Shown here in pieces: positions 26,897-36,946 of a stretch of 64,000 bases of DNA (within the stretch, counting starts at the first letter, position 1; every line of letters begins with the position of its first letter). The stretch comes from Naumannella halotolerans (GTDB taxonomy: Bacteria > Actinomycetota > Actinomycetes > Propionibacteriales > Propionibacteriaceae), in the NCBI RefSeq assembly GCF_004364645.1, contig NZ_SOAW01000001.1:930001-994000 (forward strand), written 5' to 3'. The notes under the pieces are model-generated. The model saw nothing but the letters and a program-made list of their open reading frames with translations. It had not been told where the DNA came from and made no database searches. The translations under genes and the position numbers were made by a program.

Positions 26897-29496
26897 GGTA
26901 CGTACCGTTCGGCTTGCCGGGAACGGCCGCGCTGCACCGCAGGATCGGGGATCGGTGCCGCGTCGAGCAACGAACGGGTGTAGGGATGGTCGGGATTATT
27001 GACGACCCGGGCCGTCTGCCCCTGTTCGACGATCCGGCCTCGATACATCACCGCCACATCGTCGCAGAAGCTCCGGACCACGGACAGATCGTGGGAGATG
27101 AACAGGTAGGCGATGCCCAGGTCGTCCTGCAACTCGTTCAACAGCCGCAGCACCTGGTCCTGGATGGTGAGGTCCAAAGCGCTCACCGGTTCGTCACAGA
27201 CGATCAGTTCGGGGCCCAGCACCAGTGCCCGGGCGATCGCGATGCGTTGCCGCTGTCCACCGGAGAACTGGGAGGGGAACCGGGATGCGGCACTGGCAGG
27301 AAGCCCGACCCGTTCCAACGCCTCGTTGACCCGGGCGGTGGCCTCCCGGCCGGACATCCGATGAGCCAGTCGCAGCGGCTCACTCAACATGGACCCGATG
27401 GTCCGCACCGGATTCAGCGACCCGTAGGGGTCCTGGAAGATGATCTGCACCTTCTGGCTGAGCTCACGGCGCCGCGCCGGGCCGACCCGCACCAGGTCCT
27501 CACCGTCCAGCAGGATCTGACCGGCCACCGGGGACACCAGTCCGACGATCGCATTGCCCACACTGGACTTGCCCGATCCGGACTCCCCGATCAGTCCCAG
27601 GGTGCGACCGCGCATGAGGTCCAGACTGACCCCGTCGACGGCGGTCGTGGTCCGCACCCGGCCGCGGGCATCACGTCCGGGGTAGTCGATCCGCAGGTCA
27701 CGGACGCTGAGCAGGGGGGCGGTGGCCGGGCGGGGCGGACGCGGCCCCTCCTTCGCCGGATCCGAGGCCAGCATCGCCTGGGTGTAGGGGTTGGTGGGAG
27801 CGGTGAAGATCTCCTCGGCGCCGGCCGCCTCGACGAGCCTCCCGTCCTTCATCACGATCACCCGATCGGCGATGTCTGCCACCACGCCCCAGTCATGGGT
27901 GACCAGCAGCAGCGCCATCGAGCCGTCGCTCTCGCACAGATCGTGCAACAGGGCCAGGATCTCGGCCTGCACGGTCACGTCGAGGGCGGTGGTCGGTTCG
28001 TCGGCGATCAGGATCTGCGGTTCGGCGCTCAGCGCAGCCGCGATGACGATCCGCTGGGCCATGCCACCGGACAGTTGATGCGGGTAACGACGCGCGACGG
28101 CCTCCGGGTCGGGAATCCGTACCCGCTCCAGCAGTGCGATCGCCTCGGCACGCGCTCGGGCCCGGTCGACGCCCTGGTGCAGTCGTACCAACTGGGCCAG
28201 CAGGTCACCGACCCGCATCGAGGGATCCAACGAGGGCTGCGGATCCTGGGTGATGTAGCCGAAGGTACGCGAGCGCAGGACGCGTACCTGTTCGGCGGAC
28301 TCGGTGGCGATGTCACGGCCACCGACCAGGATCTGCCCCGAGGCCACCCGGGTGCCGCGGCTGAGCCCGAGCAGGGCCAGCGAGGTGACCGACTTGCCCG
28401 ATCCGGACTCCCCGACCAGGCACAGGGTCTCCCCGGCCAGCAGATCGAAGGAGACGCCGTCGACCAAGGTGGTGGTCCCCTCGGAGGTGTCGACCACCAC
28501 GCTCAGATCGGTGACCCGCAGCACGGCCTCGGCCTCGGTCTGCGCAGCGGCGCTCGCCGTGGCGACGGGCGAGGGCTGGGTACGGCCACGACGGGCCAGC
28601 GTCGAGACCTGACCGCTCCAGCGTTCGGCGACGGCGTCGCGAACGCTGTCCCCGAGCAACATCAACGACATGATGGTCACGATGATCACGCCACCGGTGG
28701 GTACCAGTAACCATGGAGCGCGGCCGATGTTCTGCGAGGCGGTCTGGACCATGTTGCCCCAGCTGGGATCGGGCAGCGCCACTCCGAATCCGAGGTAGCC
28801 CAGACCGGTCTCGGCGATGATCACGACGCCGGCGAAGACTGTTGCCTGGACGATGATCGGCCCGGCCAGCCGCGGCAGCACGTGCCGTACCGTGATCTGG
28901 GTCTCGGTCAGGCCCATCGTCCGGGCACCGCGGATGAACAGCTCATCGCGCACCGACCGGGTGGTGGCGCGCACGACCCGGATCAGCAGGGGACTGGTGA
29001 GGATGCCGAGTGCGATCATGGCCACGGTCATGTTGCCGGGCACGATCGACAGCAGGACCAGCAGGATGATGAAGGCTGGCACGCTCAACAGCAGCTCCGC
29101 GGCCCGCATGATGATCGTGTCGATCAGCCGGCCGGCCATACCGGACAGCAGTCCGAGAGTGGTGCCGACCAGCAGGAAGACGATCATGGCCTGGACCACA
29201 CCGAGCAGCGTCATCTGCCCGCCGTGGAGCAGTCGTGACAAGACATCGCGGCCGAGGTCGTCGGTGCCCAACAGGTGTGCAGCCGAAGGGCCGTCCAGGG
29301 TTGCCGACAGATCCTGTGCCAGTGGTGGGTACGGCGCCAGTACACCGGCGGCGGCGACCGCCAGGGTCAGCACGACGACCACGCCGAGGGAGACGACGAA
29401 CTGTTTGCGGGCCAACAACAGCCGCCACAGGCCCACCGGTTGACGGGTGTCGCGGGTCGTCGGCTGGGTTTCGGTGACGGTGGGGGAGTCGCTCAT
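26893..29496 (-). CDS. Fused ABC transporter: DppC permease + two ATPase domains
   Basis: An 867-residue single chain. Residues 1 to about 310 are a complete DppC-type permease (GTDDLGRDVLSRLLHGGQ, EAA loop FIRGARTMGLTETQITVRHV). Two ATPase domains follow: the first with [16 protein letters not shown] and LIADEPTTALD; the second with [17 protein letters not shown] and [11 protein letters not shown]. Fusing one permease with both ATPases is uncommon but is known among actinobacterial dipeptide-type importers. The true start is MSDSPTV at 29496, which overlaps the stop of the DppB permease (ATGA). With one DppB chain this gives a two-polypeptide transporter. Confidence 0.93.
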   Translation of the reverse strand: MSDSPTVTETQPTTRDTRQPVGLWRLLLARKQFVVSLGVVVVLTLAVAAAGVLAPYPPLAQDLSATLDGPSAAHLLGTDDLGRDVLSRLLHGGQMTLLGVVQAMIVFLLVGTTLGLLSGMAGRLIDTIIMRAAELLLSVPAFIILLVLLSIVPGNMTVAMIALGILTSPLLIRVVRATTRSVRDELFIRGARTMGLTETQITVRHVLPRLAGPIIVQATVFAGVVIIAETGLGYLGFGVALPDPSWGNMVQTASQNIGRAPWLLVPTGGVIIVTIMSLMLLGDSVRDAVAERWSGQVSTLARRGRTQPSPVATASAAAQTEAEAVLRVTDLSVVVDTSEGTTTLVDGVSFDLLAGETLCLVGESGSGKSVTSLALLGLSRGTRVASGQILVGGRDIATESAEQVRVLRSRTFGYITQDPQPSLDPSMRVGDLLAQLVRLHQGVDRARARAEAIALLERVRIPDPEAVARRYPHQLSGGMAQRIVIAAALSAEPQILIADEPTTALDVTVQAEILALLHDLCESDGSMALLLVTHDWGVVADIADRVIVMKDGRLVEAAGAEEIFTAPTNPYTQAMLASDPAKEGPRPPRPATAPLLSVRDLRIDYPGRDARGRVRTTTAVDGVSLDLMRGRTLGLIGESGSGKSSVGNAIVGLVSPVAGQILLDGEDLVRVGPARRRELSQKVQIIFQDPYGSLNPVRTIGSMLSEPLRLAHRMSGREATARVNEALERVGLPASAASRFPSQFSGGQRQRIAIARALVLGPELIVCDEPVSALDLTIQDQVLRLLNELQDDLGIAYLFISHDLSVVRSFCDDVAVMYRGRIVEQGQTARVVNNPDHPYTRSLLDAAPIPDPAVQRGRSRQAERYVP

Positions 29497-30437
29497 CGCG
29501 AGGCCTCCTTCACGTTGAGCCGGCTGTAGAGCAACTCCACAACCAGATTGGTGATGATGATCACGACGGTGAAGATCAAGGCGATCGCCTGCACGACCGG
29601 GATGTCGTGCAGCAACGTCGCGTTGACTGCGTAACCGGCGAACCCGGGAATCACGAAGACGCTCTCCACCAGCACGGTGCCGGTGGTGAGACCGATCATC
29701 TTCATGCCCAGGATGGTGACGATCGGTACGGCCGCCCCGCGCAGTGCATGGCGCCACAGGATTCGCCGTTCGCTGACACCGTGGGCGCGCAGCAGCAGGA
29801 TGTAGGGCTGGCTCAACTGTTCGGCGACGGCATCACGGGTCTGTTTGGCCAGCAGGGCCGTGCCGCCGATCGTCAAGGTGGCGACGGGCAGGATCAGGTG
29901 CACCAGCCAGGCGCCGAGACCGTCGACCAGCGGGCTGTAACCACTGGTGGGCAGCCATTGCAACTGGACGGCGAAGATCGCAGCCAGGACCAACCCGATC
30001 CAGAAGCTCGGGACCGCGGAGCCGATCACACTGCCGATGTCTGCCGCCTTGCCGACGATGCCCGGGCGGGCGGCGCCGATCACTCCGAGCACGATCCCCA
30101 GGATCGAGGCGCAGACGAAGGTCAGGATGATCAAGGACAAGGTGGCCTCGATCCGGTCGGCCAGGACCTGGGCGACCGGTACCCCGCTGACCACGGAGTC
30201 CCCGAGGTCACCTTGCAGGAGTTGACCCAGCCATTGCCCGTACTGCTGCCACAGCGGGAGATCCAGACCGAGCTCCTCGCGTACCTTCAGGTACTGCTCC
30301 TGCGAGGCATTCGGGCCGACGATCACCCGTGCAGCATCACCGGGAGTGAGGGAGACCAGGACGAACAGCAGGGCCGAGATCACGAAGAACAGGATCAGGC
30401 TCATCACGAACCAGTTGAGCAATCGGCGCAGTGACAT
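29493..30437 (-). CDS. ABC transporter permease, DppB type
   Basis: Membrane subunit of 314 residues with six helices, the N-terminal pattern LVSLTPGDAARVIVGPNAS, and the EAA loop (YILLLRAHGVSERRILWRHA). It pairs with the permease half of the fusion protein encoded just downstream. The ATG at 30437 is preferred over a longer frame because the first hydrophobic helix begins there. A gap of 62 bp separates it from the binding-protein gene. Confidence 0.92.
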   Translation of the reverse strand: MSLRRLLNWFVMSLILFFVISALLFVLVSLTPGDAARVIVGPNASQEQYLKVREELGLDLPLWQQYGQWLGQLLQGDLGDSVVSGVPVAQVLADRIEATLSLIILTFVCASILGIVLGVIGAARPGIVGKAADIGSVIGSAVPSFWIGLVLAAIFAVQLQWLPTSGYSPLVDGLGAWLVHLILPVATLTIGGTALLAKQTRDAVAEQLSQPYILLLRAHGVSERRILWRHALRGAAVPIVTILGMKMIGLTTGTVLVESVFVIPGFAGYAVNATLLHDIPVVQAIALIFTVVIIITNLVVELLYSRLNVKEASR

Positions 30438-30499
30438 GGTGCAGGCGACCTTTCGATGGGGTCGGTGGTGTGCCGGAGACCGGCACACCACCGATGCGA

Positions 30500-32056
30500 T
30501 CAGTTCGCGGGACGGATCTCGTTCAACGGAGTCTGCGGCCTGGCCTCGGAGACCGAGAGCGGCGCAAGATCTTCACTGGCGTAGTAGAACACCGGCGCAT
30601 AGACCGCAGGAGCGAACCAGGCCTGGTCGACCAGCCGGGAGATGACCTGCTGGTACAGCACGGTCGCCTCCTCCTCGGGTGCGGCCATCGCCTTCTCCAT
30701 CGTGGAGTTGATCTCGTCGTCACTGGAACCGAGCGGATTGAAGATCGCCTCGGGGCCGAACAACCCGTCGTACTCCATCGGCACCGGTTGTGATCCGTAA
30801 CCGATGACTGCGGCGGGGAACGTACCCCCGGTCATCCCCTCGAAGTAGTCGGCACTGGGACGGGAGTCGAGTTCGACGGTGATGCCCACCTCGGCGAGTT
30901 GTTCGGCGAAGACCTGGGACAAGGTGGCAGCGGTCGAGGAGGTGCTGGCCACCACCGGCAGGGTGAACCCATCGGCATAACCCGCTTCGGCGAGCAGTTC
31001 GCGGGCCTTCTCCGGATCGTAGGGGTAGGCATCGGCGAGTGCGTCGACGTACCCCGGCTCACTGGAGACCACGGTCTGCTGGGCCGGGGACCCGTACTCG
31101 CCCAGGAGTGCATCGGAGATGCCCTGCCGGTCGATCGCGTAGTTGATCGCCTGTCGTACCGCCAGATCTTGCAGCGGGGAGTCCAGCGTCCCCTCCCGGT
31201 CGAGCAGGCTGAGTCCGTAGACGACGGTCGGGGCGTGCAGCACCTGCATACCGGCATCGGTGGCCGCGGCGGCGGTCCCCAGATCGCCGGCGGCGTAGTC
31301 GACCTCGCCGGTGCGCAACGCGTTGAGGCGCTGCTCGGCATTCTCCATCACGGTGATGGTGATCTGGTCGAAATGCTGGTTCGCCGGATCCCAGTAGTCG
31401 TCCCGGGCGGTGTAGACGTAGCGGGACCCGGCAACGGTCTGCGCGGCGTCGAGTACGTAGGGGCCGGCGCCGGCGGTCGAGGTGGTGAGTTGCTCGGCAT
31501 CACCGGCGAGGGCCTCGGGGGAGATCATCATCCCGGCCACCCAGGTCTGGGTGAAGGCCTGTGCGGCCAGGGGATGGGGGCTGTCCCAGGAGATCCGGAC
31601 GGTGTCGTCGTCGATCGCCTCGTAGTCTCCGCCGTTGACCAGGGAGACGACATTGCTGCGACCGTCGTCGAGGTGCTCGAGGTTGGCGACCACAGCTTCG
31701 GCGTCGAGAGCGGTGCCGTCGGAGAAGGTGACGCCGTCGCGCACGGTCAGCTCGAAGACCTTGTTCTCATCATCGGTGAAACCCCACTCCGTCGCCAGAC
31801 CGGGGACCAGGTTGCCTTCGCCGTCGATCTTGATCAACGCGTCATAGGCGGGCTGGGCGAAGGCACTGGTGGATTGCTCCATGTCGGCGGGATCGAGACT
31901 GCCCGGGGCCTTCTCCAGGGCGACAGCCAAGGTGCCACCGGAGCCATCGGCACCGGGTTCGGACTTCTGGGACGAGGCACAGCCTGCGGACACCAGCAGG
32001 ATGAGCGAGGCGGTGGCGGCGCCGGCAGCGAGAAGCCGGCGTGAGTTGCTGAACAT
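30500..32056 (-). CDS. ABC substrate-binding lipoprotein (family 5)
   Basis: A 518-residue extracytoplasmic binding protein of the DppA/OppA/NikA type. A signal peptide ends in the lipobox VSAGC; the mature protein has the family motif FELTVRDGVTFSDGTALDAE and the YDPEKARELLAEAGYADG segment. AAGGAGG lies six bases before the ATG, the best ribosome site in the window, fitting a high-copy binding protein. It is the first gene of the LacI-controlled operon. The ligand is unknown; peptides or oligosaccharides are the common options. Confidence 0.92.
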   Translation of the reverse strand: MFSNSRRLLAAGAATASLILLVSAGCASSQKSEPGADGSGGTLAVALEKAPGSLDPADMEQSTSAFAQPAYDALIKIDGEGNLVPGLATEWGFTDDENKVFELTVRDGVTFSDGTALDAEAVVANLEHLDDGRSNVVSLVNGGDYEAIDDDTVRISWDSPHPLAAQAFTQTWVAGMMISPEALAGDAEQLTTSTAGAGPYVLDAAQTVAGSRYVYTARDDYWDPANQHFDQITITVMENAEQRLNALRTGEVDYAAGDLGTAAAATDAGMQVLHAPTVVYGLSLLDREGTLDSPLQDLAVRQAINYAIDRQGISDALLGEYGSPAQQTVVSSEPGYVDALADAYPYDPEKARELLAEAGYADGFTLPVVASTSSTAATLSQVFAEQLAEVGITVELDSRPSADYFEGMTGGTFPAAVIGYGSQPVPMEYDGLFGPEAIFNPLGSSDDEINSTMEKAMAAPEEEATVLYQQVISRLVDQAWFAPAVYAPVFYYASEDLAPLSVSEARPQTPLNEIRPAN

Positions 32057-32140
32057 CTGACCTCCTTGTCAACGGATGCTGACTCGAGGCCAGCGTCTTT
32101 GGTGGTACGTGCGGGGATTCAAGCACGTCACCACAGAGAA

Positions 32141-32170
32141 TGTAAAGCGTTCTATGTAAAACGTTTTACA
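32141..32170 (-). promoter_or_regulatory. Tandem LacI-type operators
   Basis: TGTAAAACGTTTTACA (32155-32170) is a perfect 16-bp palindrome with the central CG of LacI-family operators. Immediately adjacent, TGTAAAGCGTTCTATG (32141-32156) is a degraded second copy. They lie about 85-115 bp before the lipoprotein gene, whose operon contains a lacI gene. Confidence 0.85.
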
Positions 32171-32549
32171 GATTCGTCGACTGCAGGTCGCGTGGCGCAC
32201 CAGTGGGACCGGGCTGCCAGGGGTGTCACCGGGACCGGTCGGCGCGGGGCCTTTCACTGGAACCCCGGCCCGAGGCATCGGTGTGCAACTCGGGTCACGG
32301 GGCGACAAGAAGACAAACGTCACACTCGATCACGGGGAACCGTCACCAGCCCGGCGTGTCGCGCCGGAACCGCCATCGAGTGTGACGCTTGTTTGGTTCG
32401 CCTCGTAGGGCGCGATCCCCGGAACGTCCTCCTGACGGCAAACGACGGAGACGACCGGCCCTGGACGGCCGACAAACCCCACCGCGTCGGCATCCGGACA
32501 TGCGAAACGCCGGTGCGGGCCAGCGAGGGCACCGCACCGGCGTTCAGGA
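32171..32549. other. Intergenic region between the two carbohydrate/peptide loci
   Basis: No gene. It holds an inverted repeat (13-bp perfect arms CGTCACACTCGAT, 32318-32330 and 32375-32387, 44 nt apart) and a terminator at 32506-32544. The inverted repeat shares the longer motif CAAACG-TCACACTCGA with a site upstream of the GH59 gene. Confidence 0.6.
32506..32544 (-). terminator. Terminator of the GH59-like gene
   Basis: A perfect 13-bp stem with a 13-nt loop, six bases past the stop codon at 32550. On the minus strand the stem runs into TTTCG. Confidence 0.7.
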
Positions 32550-35326
32550 TCAACGCGCGCCGACTGTCCCCACGGCATCGACCTTCAGCGATCCGGACAG
32601 CAACTCGATCCGTACCGTGTGCCGGCCGGGTTCGAGGTCGCGCAGCGAGTAGGTCTGCTGGTAGTCGCCGCTGGCGACGGTGCTCGCCTCCTGCTCGACC
32701 ACCTCGCCGTCGACACTCACCCGCAACCGGGCGCTCCCGTCGTTCGCGCCGATCAGATCCAGTCCGGTGCCGTCGAAGGTGTACTGCAGGCCGGAACCGG
32801 CGTCCTCGGTCACCGAAGCGGTCCGTCCGTAGGTGTACATGGACTCCCCGTTGGCGTGGGACCATTCACCGTCGTAGCGCAGCAGTTCCTCGCCGGGATC
32901 GTCCAGCTCGGCCATCTCCAGGTCATCCAGATAGCGGTCGTAATGGGCTGCCTGGTCGTCGATTCGCTCGACCTGCAGATTGTCGAACTGGGTGTGGTGC
33001 GGGCCGCTGGCCAGGTCGACCCAGCCGGACAGGTACGGCTCGTCGTCGGTGTGCTCGACCAGTTGTCGATCATCTATCGAGGCGGTGACCCGGTTGCCGA
33101 CGACCTCGAGCTGCAGTTCGTGCCAATCCTTGGGGTCGGCCTGCCAGTCCTCGATGCTGCCTTCGGCGATGGTCTCGCCCAGGCGGGCGAAGGTCCAGTC
33201 ACCGGTGGCGGACAACTGGATCGTGTAAGGGGTTCCGCTGATCTTGTGCGAGCTGCCCCCACCACTGTTCCGCGCGCCCAGGGCGGCATAGTTGTTCTCG
33301 GTCGACTCGGTCTCGAAACCGACGTCGACCGAGGCCCGGTAGTCGGTCCAGTGGCGGTCACCGACGGCAGCGACCGGGTCCCCACCGTTCCCGGCGCCGC
33401 CGATGCCCTCGGCGGTGTCGAGTTGCTGTCGCAGGACCCATTCACCGTCGTCTGCGCGATGGGCCTCGAAGGCACCGTTGCGGGCCCAGGTGTAGAGCGG
33501 GATGGCTCCCTCCTCGCCACCGCGGGAGTCGATGAAGCTCTCGGTACGACGGCTCACCTTGCCCCGGTGATCGATGGTGGCGACCTTCTTGCGTCGGTAG
33601 TCGTAGTCGTCGGAGAACAACACCTCGTCGTCCTCGCCCAACACGGTGCGCTCACCCTCGACCGGCAGCGCGGTGGTCCATGCCTCATCGCGTTCGACGT
33701 CGAGACTGGTCACACTGACCACCGAGTAGGGCGCCACCTCCACCTCGTAGGCGCCTTGATCATCCGGTCGGACGTCGGCCACATGCTGTTTGAAGTTCGC
33801 GTCGAACTGCTCATCCTGCGCCGCAGCGGTGGTCTGCCAGACCGACAGTTCCGGATTCCGGCCGAGCCGCAGGTTCTGCGGCGTGATCCGGTGGGTCTGC
33901 GCCTGCTCGGAGTCGTTGACGATCACGGTGGAGAAGTCGGACTTCGCCGGATCGGCCATGGTCACGTAGTTCGGTCCGCCATTGCGGCCGTTCACCGGGT
34001 TTGTCCCCTGGGCGCTGCTCGCGCTGGCCTGCGGGATCATCCGCCAGATCTCGTCGCGGCCCCGGCCGTCCTCCCAGCCGGTGTCGGCGAAGCTGCTGAA
34101 GTGCTGCAGAACAGCCAGACCTCCGTCGTAGGCCGGTTGGGACTGCCACGGTCTGCCGGTCGAGCTGGGTGGATCCACCCCGACCAGGGGTCGCGCGCAC
34201 TGACCAGTTCCTTGTAGGAGTACTGGCCGCCTTCGTAGAAGGAGCCGATCGCCGGCTGGTAGATGAAGTGGCTGCGGCGCGAGTTCACGAACCCCTTGAC
34301 GATGGTGTTCGCCATCTCCAGGGCCGAACCGTTGCCGCCGATGCCGGTTCCCTCGGTGGCCGGGTCGGCGGTGTTGTTGTAGCGCCGGAAGGAAGTGTTG
34401 CTGAACGTCGCCTGGGCCTCGCTGTTCCAGATCTGTTCGTTGTGTTCCTCGGCCAGTGCGGTGAAGTTCCCCGCACCGTCGTCATTGGTGTTGTAGTGGT
34501 AGCCCGAGGCACCGACGGCCTCGCGCAGTTCCTCGTCGTCGATCATCTCGTCACCGAAGGTGCCGACGCTCACCTCATCGGAGATCACGGTCTCGATCTG
34601 GTTGAACTGTTTGCGTTCACCCTTGCGGAAGCCGGCCAGGCGACGGTCGTCGGAGACGTAGCCGGTGGAGTCGGTACGTACCCGCTCGCTGAACTCCTTG
34701 GTCCATTCGAGGTCGGCGGCGTGCTCGTTCACCCCGGGGTTCACGTAGTCGATCATGTAACCGTACTCACGGTGTGCGGCGAGGATGGTGTTCTTGTACC
34801 AGGTGTAGATGTCGTCGTTGTCCTCCACCCAGCCGGGCGCATTCCATCGCAGGATCGAGACCTTCAGGTCCGGATTGAGGCGTTTGGCGTCGGCGGCCAG
34901 TTGGAAGCCGGGATGCCGGCGCACATTGGCCTCCTCATCGGCGGTCCGCATGGTTGCCGGATCCGGGCCGGTGGAATTGTTGCGATCATTGCCCATTTCG
35001 ATCTTGACGTGGTTCATGATCGGGTTGTCACCGCCGAACAGGATCCGCAGCAGCCGTGCGTACTCCTCGGGGTGCTGGGCCTTGTAGTCGAGCAGGACGG
35101 CGCTGGTGCTGTTGGCGGTGAGCACGCCGAATCCCTTGAACGTGAGCCCTTCGTCGCTGTCGGTCGCGATGTCGTCGCCGTTGACGACGACCTCGATCGG
35201 AGCATCCTCATCGGGTGCTGCATGGCCGGAATGTGTGCTCAGTGGAGACATCAGCAGTCCCGTACTGAGCGCCGTGGCCAGACCGTAACGGACCCAGCGG
35301 GTGGTGGGAGATGACTTCGTCGTCAT
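32550..35326 (-). pseudogene. Secreted GH59-like (galactosylceramidase family) glycoside hydrolase, one apparent frameshift
   Basis: Exported glycosidase of about 925 residues. After a signal peptide (residues 1-36, ending near HAA) comes a clan GH-A barrel related to family GH59: GFGVLTANSTSAVLLDY, HVKIEMGND, acid/base Glu201 in PGVNEHA and nucleophile Glu303 in IWNSEAQATFSN, corresponding to the LWxSED motif of galactocerebrosidase. A beta-sandwich, a lectin-like domain (around the segment ending HTQFDNLQVERI) and a final carbohydrate-binding-like domain follow. The frame shifts around 34140-34200, after RDPWSGW and before YDGGLAVLQHF, where one base seems to be missing. The start at 35326 follows AGGA. 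It lies downstream of a DeoR/LacI hybrid regulator. Activity on beta-galactosides is inferred from the family. Confidence 0.75.
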
Positions 35327-35416
35327 GGCGATCCTGTCGTCGGGCGAGAAACCTCGCCGGGGAGCTGTGGGTGACATGCAACAACTGGACCCACGCCCTG
35401 ACAACAGGATTCGCGG

Positions 35417-35433
35417 CAAACGATCACACTCGA
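35417..35433 (-). promoter_or_regulatory. Operator candidate of the GH59 gene
   Basis: CAAACGATCACACTCGA, 91 bp upstream of the GH59 start. Near-identical copies (CAAACG-TCACACTCGA at 32314-32329, and an inverted copy at 32376-32395) lie beyond the 3' end of the same gene. This is the best candidate site for the neighbouring regulator. Confidence 0.4.
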
Positions 35434-35542
35434 ACAACGGCCTTGCGGGAGCGCCGGTCCTCGTGGTCCGACCAAGATCAGGTGGGCTGCTCGTCCTCAC
35501 CGGTGGTCGACGGTCAGTCCCGTGACCGATGCCGCTCGTTGA

Positions 35543-36640
35543 TCAACATCGCACCGACGACTCCCGGACGTGGAGTTCGGGGCCGATCCGTACCCGGTGC
35601 ACCGGGCGCTGGGAGCCTTCGTTGAGCCTGGCCAGCAGCAGCTCGACGGTCAGTCTGCCCACGTACTCCTTCGGGGGTCGGATCGCACTGACCGGGGGAG
35701 AGCCCAGAGCGGCGACCTCGTCGTCATAGGCCACGACGGCCAGATCGTCGCCGACATGCAGGCCCTGGTCGGTGCAGTGCTGGACGAAGGCGACCGCGGC
35801 GGCATCGGCATGGATCAGCAGGGCCGTCGTCCCGGTGGCGTCCACCGCTTCCAGCGTGCGGTCCAGCGCGGTGTCCCGGCCGGCTTCGAGGAAGCCGTCG
35901 GAGATCCCGGTCAACGGCAGCGTCGGGTCCTCTCCCAGCCGGCGGAGTTCGTCGCGCCAGCCGTCGATCAACTGCCGGCTGGTCGGGGAGTTCTGCGGAT
36001 AGAGCAACCCGATCCTGCGGTGTCCTTGGTCGTGGAGATGTCGAACGGCCATGCCGGCACCCGCGGCATGGTCGCTGCTGGCCCATTCCAGGGAGTCGGC
36101 CGAGGCCCCCGGTGGTGCGGTCCGCTCGGTGAGCACCACCGGCAGGTCGAGGGCGTCCAACTCGGCCAGCAGCTCCGCTGAGTCCGGGGCCGACACATCG
36201 GGGGCCAGGATCAGTCCCTGCAGACCCGGTGTCTGCAACAGATTGCGCAGTTGTCGCCGGTCATCGGCCAGGTCGTAGGAGGAGGTACGCAAGAGCAGCC
36301 GGACGCCTGCCGTTGCTGCGGCGGCCCGGGCACCGGCGATGATCGAGGGCCAGTAGTAGCTGTAGGACGGGACGACCATGCCGATCGTCCGGCCGCCGCG
36401 GTTGCGGGGCGCGCCGGAGAAGGTGGCCTCGGGGTCGGGCAGGGTGGCTCCGCCGTGGACCCGCTTGACCAGTCCACGCCTGGCGAGTTGGTTGACGTCG
36501 CGGCGGATCGTCAGCTCGGAGACCCCGAGTTCGGGAGCCACCTCGCTGACCACGATCGATCCCCGGGCGCGGATCAGGTGCAGGACCTGATCCTGGCGCT
36601 GTTGGGCGAAGGTCGATCGCGCAAGTTCGTCGTTGGACAT
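35543..36640 (-). CDS. DeoR-type HTH / LacI-type sensor hybrid regulator
   Basis: A 365-residue repressor-like protein with an unusual pairing: residues 12-70 are a DeoR winged helix-turn-helix (RQDQVLHLIRARGSIVVSEV ... ELTIRRDVNQLARRGLVKRV), followed by a LacI/GalR periplasmic-binding-like sensor (IGMVVPSYSYYWPSIIAGA ... VVAYDDEVAALGSPPVSAI). Such hybrids are known regulators of sugar catabolism in actinobacteria. A good site (ACAGGAG) precedes the ATG. It lies directly upstream of, and on the same strand as, the GH59-like gene, separated by 216 bp, and presumably controls it. Confidence 0.88.
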   Translation of the reverse strand: MSNDELARSTFAQQRQDQVLHLIRARGSIVVSEVAPELGVSELTIRRDVNQLARRGLVKRVHGGATLPDPEATFSGAPRNRGGRTIGMVVPSYSYYWPSIIAGARAAAATAGVRLLLRTSSYDLADDRRQLRNLLQTPGLQGLILAPDVSAPDSAELLAELDALDLPVVLTERTAPPGASADSLEWASSDHAAGAGMAVRHLHDQGHRRIGLLYPQNSPTSRQLIDGWRDELRRLGEDPTLPLTGISDGFLEAGRDTALDRTLEAVDATGTTALLIHADAAAVAFVQHCTDQGLHVGDDLAVVAYDDEVAALGSPPVSAIRPPKEYVGRLTVELLLARLNEGSQRPVHRVRIGPELHVRESSVRC

Positions 36641-36834
36641 GCTTCTCCTGTCCGATCAGATCTCCACGGTGAGGGGCCGATCGAGGGAGGGCACCGGGCC
36701 GTACCGGCCGGCCCCCGAGGTCGGTACCCGACGAGCGGGGTGTCAGCAGCGAGTGGTGTGCCCCGGCGAGCGGTGCAAGAGGTGTCCGCGTGGCGGGAAG
36801 TGCATGGCGGGCGTACCCGGGCCGGAAATGTGTC

Positions 36835-36864
36835 AGGGCCGGTGCTCTTGCGAACACCGGCCCT
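36835..36864 (-). terminator. Terminator of the minus-strand tRNA cluster
   Basis: A perfect 10-bp stem (AGGGCCGGTG and its complement) with a 10-nt loop, just six bases past the encoded CCA of tRNA-Val(GAC). Confidence 0.65.
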
Positions 36865-36869
36865 GTCGA

Positions 36870-36945
36870 TGGTGGGCGATACTGGAATCGAACCAGTGAC
36901 CTCTTCCGTGTCAGGGAAGCGCGCTAGCCCCTGCGCCAATCGCCC
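36870..36945 (-). tRNA. tRNA-Val (GAC)
   Basis: Cloverleaf with 7-bp acceptor GGGCGAT, T loop GGTTCGATTCC and anticodon loop CTGACAC giving GAC. The 3' CCA is encoded (36870-36872). It is third in the minus-strand cluster Gly-Cys-Val. Confidence 0.95.
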
Positions 36946-36946
36946 G

